Positions 37,201 to 49,200 of a stretch of 64,000 nucleotides of DNA are shown here, one piece after another. Under the pieces are notes generated by a model. That model saw only the letters and a program-made list of their open reading frames with translations. It was not told where the DNA came from and did not search any database. The stretch is from assembly GCF_963678635.1 (NCBI RefSeq), contig NC_087069.1:11719186-11783185 (forward strand), in the 5' to 3' direction. The position numbers were made by a program, and so were the translations under genes. The stretch comes from Symsagittifera roscoffensis. Taxonomy: Eukaryota; Xenacoelomorpha; Acoela; Convolutidae. Every line of letters begins with the position of its first letter. Position 1 is the stretch's first letter.

Positions 37201-40200
37201 TCCCAGCAAAAAATGGCGATATCTGTTTGATATTCTTTCATTTTGTTGTACTGATGCGAGACGAAATGGTAATTTCAAAAAATTGACTTTGCCAAAAACC
37301 TTAGTGGTTTTTCTACTAAAATAAGTGACAAGAGTGATAAGTTTCGAAAAAAAAAGGATTTTCTCCAGAACATCAATTAATTTTAAGACAAAGAGCCTAT
37401 CCCCTTCTGCAGAGAGACTCTCACAACAGATTCTTTCGATTGCACCTTTCACCTCAGATTTTAAAAAAATTCAAAAAATTAAAAATCAAAAACTTGATTT
37501 TCCGAAATCCACAACTTTTTTCTGCAAACAGTAGCTAATTGCCGCTTCAGCAAAAAATATACGCAAAGCATGGTTTCTCGATCGAACACTTAATCTAAGA
37601 AGGGCAGGGTTGTTTCCGCTTCGTAAGCTTTGTTGCGTAAGTAAGGAACTTTTCGAGAGCCATGAAATTTTTCAAAGAAATTTGGCGAAGCCAATCATTA
37701 TTAATAGGTTTTCAACGTATACCCTTATTGTCAGATTTGGCGAGTTAGTGATCGATAAAAGTCAAAATTTTACAAAGAACTATCAACAAATTAAAATTTT
37801 GGCTTTTCGAAAATCAGATGTTTATGTAAGAAATGGACTTATGCAGAAGATACTTAAGCACGCTGTTATTTCGATTGAACTCAAAACTCGATTTAGTTTC
37901 AAACCAAAAAAAAAAATATTCGAGCGCAATAAATTTTTGTGCGAAAAAAAATTGGACGATGTCAACCATGCAAGCTCCCCACAACAGCCTATTACTTCGT
38001 TTGAACTCGCAGTTTTCGAGAAAAATCAAAAATAGAAAAAAAACATTGAAAAATTATCATTTGACGTTTCTGAGGGCGATAACATTCTGTGTACAAAAAA
38101 AAATAGGTGTGGCCGCTATTGCAGAAAAACTTTAGACCACCCGTTATCTTGATTAAACCCAATGTTAGATTTGGGAGAAAAGTTTTTGAGAAAAGTCAAA
38201 AAGATTCAAAAAACGGTCAAAAACTCAAACATTTGTGAGTCCCGAGGGCCACAAATTTTAGCGTAAAAAAATTGGGCGAAGCCGCTTATGCAGGGGAGCT
38301 TTGCACAACCCATCCTGTCTATTGAAACCAAAATCTCAGATTTGGGAGAGCAGTTTTCGAGAAAGACTGTAGACATTGGGCTAAAGAAAAAAAACAGGCC
38401 ATTATTCAGGTATTGAAGGGAGTATGCGGTCTTTCCATTGTTACCTTTTTAAAAAAAAATCATTAGTGTACTTTTTGAGAAAAAAAAACTTTTTTTTGCA
38501 AAAAACGAAAAACTGTTCCCAAACGTCTCAAAAAAATCAGTTATAAAAGCAAATCCCATATATTTCGAAACACCTCTTTTTATCAAACAGGAATTCTAGG
38601 CAAACAAGCTAAGCAAGATGTACTGAAAAAACAAGGTCATGCCAATAAGCGAACCCTTGACCTTATTTACGAAACAAAACTTACGAAGCAGAAACAAAGC
38701 CGACAATCTTTGAGCAGGCACCAGTTGAGCCAAAAAATATATATATTTTATAAAAAGCCTTTAAAACTTCAACTGGCCCCTAAAAACTGTTATTAACAAC
38801 GCTTGAAAAAACCACGATACTTGCTTCCAGCACAGCAATCCATGATATGGCACCTAAGCCGTAAAAACTTGACCAGACAAACGAATGTCCGACAACTCAA
38901 CTTTTACCGAAATTTTTTTTTCAAAGGTCATGCCGGGACTCGAAACCTTTACCTTAGAGTGCAAAATCAAATGCTTTACCTCCAGGCTAAGCGAAAAGGA
39001 ACCTGGAAGTTGTTAAGGTTCAATAATGAGCAAGATCATTTATTGTAAGAAAAGTTGTTTACGGGAAAAAAAGTTAAGTTCCGGATTACAAGACAAGTGT
39101 AAAACAAAAACAATTTCAACGCAAGCGTTTTCTTGTATCAAATATTCTCCTCTGCTTTTTTAAGCTTGACATTACAGCCTTTGCCAAACTTTTCGCAATT
39201 TTGGTGATTAATTAATGTGCAAAAAGTGAAGAATAAAAATTTTGAGAGAAAAAATTTTCCCAAAGAGATAACATTTTACTTACAAAAAAAAGAGTCGTCG
39301 CTTCTGCGGAGAAAAAATTTCCAGCGGTTCTTTCAAAGTAACTTCATCTCAGATTTGATTTTTTAATGGTCTAAAAAACGGAACTTCTAGAACCCAAAAC
39401 TTTTTCTGCAAAAAGCAGATTGTGGCCGCTTAAGCAGAAAAGATAAGAAGATTCCCAAAACTGGGTTTCTCGATTGAACACCACCTGAGAAATCACGTGG
39501 TAGTTCTTGCTTAAATTCACAAGTTTTCCAAAAAAGCAGACGCAGTTTCAAAACTTTGACTTGTTTGAAGGTCATTACTTTTTTCTTAAACAAACTGGGC
39601 ATAGCCACCTATAGGGGTAGGCTTTAAACAATATGCTCTTTCGATTAAACCTATGATATCAGATTTAGCCGGATAACCAGCGAGAAAAGACCAAAACAAG
39701 GTCAACAAATCAAAAGTTTGAATTTTCCGATTGTCCAAACGTTTGAACCCACGATATCAGACTTGAGAGGATAGTTTTCGAGAAAAGTCAAAAAGATTCA
39801 CATAACGGTCAACAATTTAAAAAAAGACTATTCCGAGGGCCATATTTTATGTGTAAAAATACGGGCGTAGGCACTTCTGCAGAGATCTTTTCAAAACCGT
39901 TCTAATCATTGAAACAAAAAAGTCAGATTTGAGAGTGGTAGTTTTCGAGAAAACAAAAAAAAAATCAGAAATATGGGTCAAAGTCCCCCCTCAGACTCTT
40001 TCGAAGGCTGTAGACAGAGGGGTCCAGAAAAAGAGACTCTAGGAGATTATGCGGGGAAACAGGGTAGTAGGCAGTCTTTAAATTGATACCCTTTTTGAAA
40101 ATCAGTAGAAGCTGAGAAAAACCAAAACGTTTTCAATAAATTGGCCGACAATTTTAATTGCAACAATATATAATTGCAACAATAACAGAAAAAAAACAGG

Positions 40201-43200
40201 TCCTGATCAGATTCGAAGATAGGACTTTTGCCGTCCTAGACATATTCGTTACCTCCATGCTACGTTGACCGGCAACACAGACGTTTCAATTCATTATGAA
40301 CGAAGATACAAGTGATTCTGTCAAACAAGTTGATAACCCGAAAAAGTATATTTACAGTTTGATAACGCTTGCTATTCGAAAACCTAAAGATAACTAGGGT
40401 CCCAGCTAAAAATGGCGATATCTGTTTGATATTCTTTAATTTTGTTGTACTGATGCGAGACGAAATGGTAATTTCAAAAATTTGACTTTGCCAAAAACCT
40501 TAGTGGTTTCTCTACTAAAATAAGTGACAAGAGTGAAAAAAATTGAAAAATAGGAAATTTCTCCAGAACATAATTTATTTTTAAGACAAAGTGCCTATCC
40601 CCTTCTGCAGAGAGACTCTCACAACAGATTCTTTCGCTTGCACCTTTCATCTCAGATTTTAAAATTCAAAAAACTCAAAAACTTGATTTTCCGAAATCCA
40701 CAACTTCTTTCTGCAAACAGTAGCTAATTGCCGCTTCAGCAAAAAATATACGCAAAGCATGATTTCTCGATTGAACACTTAATCTAAGAAGGGCAGGGTT
40801 GTTTCCGCTTCGTAAGTTTTGTTGCGTAAGTAAGGAACTTTTCGAGAGCCATGAAATTTTTCAAAGAAATTTGGCGAAGCCAATCAATATTAATAGGCTT
40901 TCAACGTATACCCTCATTGTCAGATTGGCGAGTTAGTTATCGAGAAAAGTCAAAATTTTACAAAGAACGGTCAACAAATTAAAAATTTGGCTTTTCGAAA
41001 ATCAGATGTTTATGTAAGAAATGGACTTATGCAGAAGATACTTATGCACGCTGTTATTTCGATTGAACTCAAAACTCGATTTAGTTTCAAACCAAAAAAA
41101 AGGGTTAGGGTTAGGCACCCCACAACAGCCTATTACTTCGTTTGAACTCGTAGTTTTCGAGAAAAATCAAAAATAGAAAAAAAACATCAAAAAATTAACA
41201 TTTAACGTTTCCAAGGGCAATAACATTCTGTGTACAAAGAAAAATTAGGCGCGGCCGCTATTGCAGAAAAACTTTAGACCACCCGTTATCTTCATTAAAC
41301 CCAAAATGTTAGATTTGGGAAAAAGTTTTTGAGAAAAGTCAAAAAGATTCAAAAAACGGTCAAAAACTCAAACATTTGTGAATCCCGAGGGCCACAAATT
41401 TTAGCGTAAAAAAATTGGGCGAAGCCGCTTATGCAGTGGAGCTTTGCACAACCCATTCTGTCTATTGAAACCAAAATCTCAGATTTGGGAGAGCAGTTTT
41501 CGAGAAAGACTGTAGACATTGAGCTAAAGAAAAAAAAACAGGCCATTATTCAGGTATTGAAGGGAGTAGGCGGTCTTTCCATTGCTACCTTTTTTTAAAA
41601 AAAATCAGTAGTGTACTTTTTGAGAAAAAAAACTTTTTTTTGCAAAAAGCGAAAAACTGTTCCCAAACGTCTCAAAAAATCAGTTATAAAAGCAAATCCC
41701 ATATATTTCAAAACACCTCTTTTTATCAAACAGGAATTCTAGGCGAACAAGCTAAGCAAGATGTACTGAAAAAACAAGGTCATGCCAATAAGCGAACCCT
41801 TGACCTTATTTACGAAACAAAACTTACGAAGCAGAAACAAAGCCGACAATCTTTGAGCAGGCATCAGTTGAGCCGAAAAAAAATATATATATTTTATAAA
41901 AAGCCTTTAAAATTTCAACTGGCCCCTAAAAACTGTTATTAACAACGCTTGAAACAACCACGATACTTGCTTACAGCACAGAAATCCATGATATGGCACC
42001 TAAGCCGTAAAAACTTGACCAGACAAACGAATGTCCGACAACTCAACTTTTACCGAAATTTTTTTCAAAGGTCATGTCGGGACTCGAAACCTTTACCTTA
42101 GAGTGCAAAAGCAAATGCTTTACCTCCAGGCTAAGTGAAAAGGAACCTGGAAGTTGTTAAGGTTCAATAATGAGCAAGACCATTTATTGTAAGAAAAGTT
42201 GTTTACGGGAAAAAAAGTTAAGTTCCGGATTACAAGACAAGTGTAAAACAAAAACAATTTCAACGCAAGCGTTTTCTTGTATCAAATATTCTCCTCTGCT
42301 TTTAAAGCTTGACATTACAGCCTTTGCTAAACTTTTCGCAATTTTGGTGATTATTTAATGTGCAAAAAGTGGAGAATAAAAATTTGGAGAGAAAAAATTT
42401 TCCCAAAGAGATAACATTTTAATTACAAAAAAGAGTCGTCGCTTCTGCGGAGAAAAAATTTCCAGCGGTTCTTCCAATTAAACTTCATCTCAGATTTGAT
42501 GGTTTAATGGTCTAAAAAACGGACTTTCTAAAACCCAAAACTTTTTCTGCAAAAAGCAGATTGTGGCCGCTTAAGCAGAAAAGATAAGAAGATTCCCAAA
42601 ACTGGGTTTCTCGATTGAACACCACCTGAGAAATCACGTGGTAGTTTTTGCTTAAAGTCACAAAGTTTCCATAAAAGCTGACGAAGTTTCAAAACTGACT
42701 TGTTTGAAGGTCATTACTTTTTTCTTAAACAAACTGGGCATAGCCACCTATAAGGGTAGGCTTTAAACAATATGCTCTTTCGATTAAACCTATGATATCA
42801 GATTTAGCCGGATAACCAGCGAAAAAAGACCAAAACAAGGTCAACAAATCAAAAGTTTGAATCTTCCGATTGTCCAAACGTTTGAACCCACGATATCAGA
42901 TTTGAGAGGATAGTTTTCGAGAAAAGCCAAAAAGATTCACATAACGGTCAACAATTTAAAAAAAGACTATTCCGAGGGCCATATTTTATGTGTAAAAATA
43001 CGGGCGTAGGCACTTCTGCAGAGAGATTTTCAAAACCGTTCTAATCATTGAAACAAAAAAGTCAGATTTGAGAGTGTTAGTTTTCGAGAAAACAAAAAAA
43101 ATCAGAAATATGGGTCAAAGTCCCCCCTCAGACTCTTTCGAAGGCTGTAGACAGAGGGGTCCAGAAAAAGTGACTCTAGGGGATTATGCGGGCAAACAGG

Positions 43201-46200
43201 GTAGTAGGCAGTCTTTAGATTAATACCCTTTTTTGAAAATCAGTAGAAGCTGAGAAAAATCAAAACGTTTTCAATAAATTGGCCGACAATTTTAAATGCA
43301 ACAATATATAATTGCATCAATAACAGAAAAAAACAGGTCCTGGTCAGATTCGAAGATAGGACTTTTGCCGTCCTAGACATATTCGTTACCTCCATGCTAC
43401 GTTGACCGGCAACACATAGACGTTTCAATTCATTATGAACCAAGATACAAGTGATTCTGTCAAACAAGTTGATAACCCGAAAAAGTATATTTACAGTTTG
43501 ATAACGCTTGCTATTCGAAAACCTAAAGATAACTAGGGTCCCAGCTAAAAATGGCGATATCTGTTTGATATTCTTTAATTTTGTTGTACTGATGCGAGAC
43601 GAAATGGTAATTTCAAAAATTTGACTTTGCCAAAAACCTTTGTGGTTTCTCTACTAAATTAAGTGACAAGAGTGAAAAGTTTTGAAAAACAAGAAATTTC
43701 TCCAGAACATAATTTAATTTTAAGACAAAGAGCCTATCCACTTCTGCAGAGAGACTCTCACAACAGATTCTTTCGCTTGCACCTTTCATCTCAGATTTTC
43801 AAAAAATTCAAAAAACTCAAAAACTTGATTTTCCGAAATCCACAACTTTTTTCTGCAAACAGTAGCTAATTGCCGCTTCAGCAAAATATATACGCAAAGC
43901 ATGGTTTCTGGATTGATCACTTAATCTAAGAAGGGCAGGGTTGTTTCCGCTTCGTAAGTTTTGTTGCGTAAGTAAGGAACTTTTCGAGAGCCATGAAATT
44001 TTTCAAAGAAATTTGGCGAAGCCAATCAATATTAATAGGCTTTCAACGTATACCCTCATGGTAATTTCAAAAAATTGACTTTGCCAAAACCTTAGTGGTT
44101 TCTCTACTAAAATAAGTGACAAGAGTGAAAAGTTTTGAAAAATAAGAATTTTCTCGAGAACATAATTTAATTTTAAGACAAAGAGCCTATCCCCTTCTGC
44201 AGAGAGACTCTCGCAACAGATTCTTTCGATTGCACCTTTCATCTCAGATTTTAAAAAAAATTCAAAAAACTCAAAAACTTGATTTTCCGAAATCCACAAC
44301 TTTTTTCTGCAAACAGTAGCTAATTGCCGCTTCAGCAAAAAAATATACGCAAAGCATGGTTTCTCGATTGAACACTTAATCTAAGAAGGGCAGGGTTGTT
44401 TCCGCTTCGTAAGTTTTGTTGCGTAAGTATGGAACTTTTCGAGAGCCATGAAAATTTTCAAAGAAATTTGGCGAAGCCAATCTAAATTAATAGGCTTTCA
44501 AAGTATACCCTTATTGTCATATTTAGCGAGTTAGTGATCGAGAAAAGTCAAAATTTTACAAAGAACGGTCAACAAATTAAAAATTTGGCTTTTCGAAAAT
44601 CAGATGTTTATGTAAGAAATGGACTTATGCAGAAGATACTTATGCACGCTGTTATTTCGATTGAACTCAAAACTCGATTTAGTTTCAAACCAAAAAAAGG
44701 ATTAGGGTTAGGCTCCCCACAACAGCCTATTACTTCGTTTGAACTCGTAGTTTTCGAGAAAAATCAAAAATAGAAAAAAAAAAACATTGAAAAATTAACA
44801 TTTAACGTTTCTGAGGGCGATAACATTCTGTGTACAAAAAAAATATGGTATTGCAGGAAAACTTTAGACTACCCGTTATCTCCATTAAGCTCAATGTTAG
44901 AATTGGGAGAGTAGTTTTAGAAAAGAAATCAAAAAGTGGAAAAAAAAACATCAAAAAAAAATTAACATTTAACGTTTCCAAGGGCAATAACATTCTGTGT
45001 ACAAAGAAAAATTAGGTGTGGCCGCTATTGCAGAAAAACTTTAGACCACCCGTTATCTTGATTAAACCCAATGTTAGATTTGGGAGAAAAGTTTTTGAGA
45101 AAAGTCAAAAAGATTCAAAAAACGGTCAAAAACTCAAACATTTGTGAATCCCGAGGGCCAGAAATTTTAGCGTACAAAAATTGGGCGAAGCCGCTTATGC
45201 AGGGGAGCTTTGCACAACCCATCCTGTCTATTGAAACCAAAATCTCAGATTTGGGAGAGCAGTTTTCGAGAAAGACTGTAGACATTGGGTTAAAGAAAAA
45301 AAACAGGCTATTATTCAGGTATTGAAGGGAGTAGGCGGTCTTTCCATTGCTACATTTTTAAAAAAAAATCAGTAGTGTACTTTTTGAGAAAAAAACTTTT
45401 TTGAGGCAAAAAGCGAAAAACTTTTCCCAAACGTCTCCAAAAATCAGTTATAAAGCAAATCCCATATATTTCAAAACACCTCTTTTTATCAAACAGGAAT
45501 TCTAGGCAAACAAGCTAAGCAAGATGCACTGAAAAAACAAGGTCAAGCCAATAAGCGAACCCTTGACCTTACTTACGAAACAAAACTAACGAAGCAGTAA
45601 CAAAGCCGACAATCTTTGAGCAGGCACCAGTTGAGCCGAAAAAAATTCATATTTTTTATAAAAAGCCTTTGAAATTTCAACTGGCCCCTAAAAACTGTTA
45701 TTAACAACGCTTGAAACAACCACGATACTTGCTTACAGCACAGAAATCCATGATTGGGCACCTAAGCCGTAAAAACTTGAGCAGACAAACGAATGTCCGA
45801 CAATTCAACTTTTACCGAAGTTTTTTCAAAGGTCATGTCGGGACTCGAACCCTTTACCTTAGAGTGCAGCAAAAGCAAATGCGTTACCACCAGGCTAACT
45901 GAAAAGGAACCTGGAGGTTTCAAATCCCATATATTTCAAAACACCTCTTTTTATCAAACAGGAATTCTAGGCAAACAAGCTAAGCAAGATGTACTGAAAA
46001 AACAAGGTCATGCCAATAAGCGAACCCTTGACCTTATTTACGAAACAAAACTTACGAAGCAGAAACAAAGCCGACAATCTTTGAGAAGGCACCAGTTGAG
46101 CTGAAAAAAATAAAAATATTTAATAAAAAGCCTTTAAAATTTCAACTGGCCCCTAAAAACTGTTATTAACAACGCTTGAAACAACCACGATACTTGCTTA

Positions 46201-49200
46201 CAGCACAGAAATCCATGATATGGCACCTAAGCCGTAAAAACTTGAGCAGACAAACGAATGTCCGACAACTCAACTTTAACCGAAATTTTTTTTCAAAGGT
46301 CATGTCGGGACTCAAAACCTTTACCTTAGAGTGCAAAAGCAAATGCTTTACCTCCAGGCTAAGTGAAAAGGAACCTGGAAGTTGTTAAGGTTCAATAATG
46401 AGCAAGATCATTTATTGTGAGAAAAGTTGTTTACGGGAAAAAAGTTAAGTTCCGGATTACAAGACAAGTGTAAAACAAAAACAATTTCAACGCAAGCGTT
46501 TTCTTGTATCAAATATTCGCCTCTGCTTTTTTAAGCTTGACATTACAGCCTTTGCCAAACTTTCAGAATTTTGGTGATTATTAAATGTGCAAAAAGTTAA
46601 GAATAAAAATTTTGAGAGAAAAAAAATTTTCCCAAAGAGATAACATTTTAATTACAAAAAAGAGTCGTCGCTTCTGCGGAGAAAAAATTTCCAGCGGTTC
46701 TTCCAATTAAACTTCATCTCAGATTTGATGGTTTAATGGTCTAAAAAACGGACTTTCTAAAACCCAAAACTTTTTCTGCAAAAAGCAGATTGTGGCCGCT
46801 TAAGCAGAAAAAATAAGAAGATTCCCAAAACTGGGTTTCTCGATTGAACACCACCTGAGAAATCACGTGGTAGTTCTTGCTTAAATTCACAAATTTTCCA
46901 AAAAAGCAGAGGAAGTTTCAAAACTTTGACTTGTTTGAAGGTCATTACTTTTTTCTTAAACAAACTGGGCATAGCCACCTATAGGGGTAGGCTTTAAACA
47001 ATATGCTCTTTCGATTAAAGCTATGATATCAGATTTAGCCGGATAACCAGCGAGAAAAGACCAAAACAAGGTCAACAAATCAAAAGTTTGAATTTTCCGA
47101 TTGTCCAAACGTTTGAACCCACGATATCAGATTTGAGAGGATAGTTTTCGAGAAAAGCCAAAAAGATTTACATAACGGTCAACAATTTAAAAAAAGACTA
47201 TTCCGAGGGCCATATTTTATGTGTAAAAATACGGGCGTAGGCACTTCTGCAGAGAGCTTTTCAAAACCGTTCTAATCATTGAAACAAAAAAGTCAGATTT
47301 GAGAGTGGTCGTTTTCGAGAAAACAAAAAAAAATCAGAAATATGGGTCAAAGTCCCCCCTCAGACTCTTTCGAAGGCTGTAGACAGAGGGGTCCAGAAAA
47401 AGAGACTCTAGGGGATTATGCGGGCAAACAGGGTAGTAGGCAGTCTTTAAATTGATACCCTTTTTTGAAAATCAGTAGAAGCTGAGAAAAACCAAAACGT
47501 TTTCAATAAATTGGCCGACTATTTTAATTGCAACAATATATAATTGCATCAATAACAGAATAAAAACAGGCCCAGGTCAGATTCGAAGATAGGACTTTTG
47601 CCGTCCTAGACATATTAGTTACCTCCATGCTACGTTGACCGGCAACACATAGACGTTTCAATTCATTATGAACCAAGATACAAGTGATTCTGTCAAACAA
47701 GTTCATAACCCGAAAAAGTATATTTTACAGTTTGATAACGCTTGCTATTCGAAAACCTTAAGATAACTAGATCCCAGCTAAAAATGGCGAAATCTGTTTG
47801 ATATTCTTTAAATTTGTTGTACTGATGCGAGACGAAATGGTAATTTCAAAAAATTGACTTTGCCAAAAACCTTAGTGGTTTCTCTACTAAAATAAGTGAC
47901 AAGAGTGACATGTTTTGAAAAATAAGAATTTTCTCCAGAACATAATTTAATTTTAAGACAAAGAGCCTATCCCCTTCTGCAGAGAGACTCTCACAACAGA
48001 TTCTTTCGATTGCACCTTTCATCTCAGATTTTTAAAAAAATTCAAAAAACTCAAAAACTTGATTTTCCGAAATCCACAACTTTTTTCTGCAAACAACAGC
48101 TAATTGCCGCTTCAGCAAAAAAAATACGCAAAGCATGGTTTCTCGATTGAACACTTAATCTAAGAAGGGCAGGGTTGTTTCCGCTTCGTAAGTTTTGTTG
48201 CGTAAGTAAGGAACTCTTCGAGAGCCATGAAATTTTTTAAAGAAATTTGGCGAAGCCAATCAATATTAATAGGCTTTCAACGTATACCCTTATTGTCAGA
48301 TTTGGCGAGTTAGTGATCGATAATAGTCAAAATTTTACAAAGAACGGTCAACAAATTAAAAATTTGGCTTTTCGAAAATCAGATGTTTATGTAAGAAATG
48401 GACTTATGCAGAAGATACTTATGCACGCTGTTATTTCGATTGAACTCAAAACTCGATTTAGTGTCAAACCAAAAAAAGGTTAGGGTTAGGCTCCCCACAA
48501 CAGCCTATTACTTCGTTTGAACTCGTAGTTTTCGAGAAAAATCAAAAATAGAAAAAAAACATTGAAAAATTAACATTTGACGTTTCTGAGGGCGATAACA
48601 TCCTGTGTACAAAAAAATTAGGTATTGCAGAAAAACTTTAGACCACCCGTTATCTCCATTAAACCCAATCTTAGATGTGGGAGAGTAGTTTTAGAAAAAA
48701 ATCAAAAAGTGGGAAAAAAACATCAAAAAATTAACATTTAACGTTTCCGAGGGCAATAACATTCTGTGTACAAAGAAAAATAAGGCACGACCGCTATTGC
48801 AGAAAATCTTTAGACCACCCGTTATCTTCAATAAACCCACAATGTTACATTTGGGAGAAAAATTTTTGAGAGAAGTCAAGAAGATTCAAAATACGGTCAA
48901 AAACTCAAACATTTGTGAATCCCGAGGGCCATCAATTTTAGCGTAAAAAAATTGGGCGAAGCCGCTTATGCAGGGGAGGTTTGCACAACCCATCCTGTCT
49001 ATTGAAACCAAAATCTCAGATTTGGGAGAGCAGTTTTCGAGAAAGACTGTAGACATTGGGCTAAAGAAAAAAAACAGGCTATTATTCAGGTATTGAAGGG
49101 AGTAGGCGGTCTTTCCATTGCTACCTTTTTTAACAAAATCAGTAGTGTACTTTTTGAGCAAAAAAACTTTTTTTTTGCAAAAAGCGAAAAACTGTTCCCA

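Noticed and set aside
37610..38035. 141-codon + strand frame in the array, with shorter versions at 44534, 48247 and 50757
   Set aside because: The repeated peptide (KSDVYVRNGLMQKIL) is conserved only because the DNA repeats. The frame length changes from unit to unit, and indels are not multiples of three.
41098..41116. A chromosome end or fusion point
   Set aside because: Only two TTAGGG units are present, repeated by array amplification. A fusion would need long opposed tracts.
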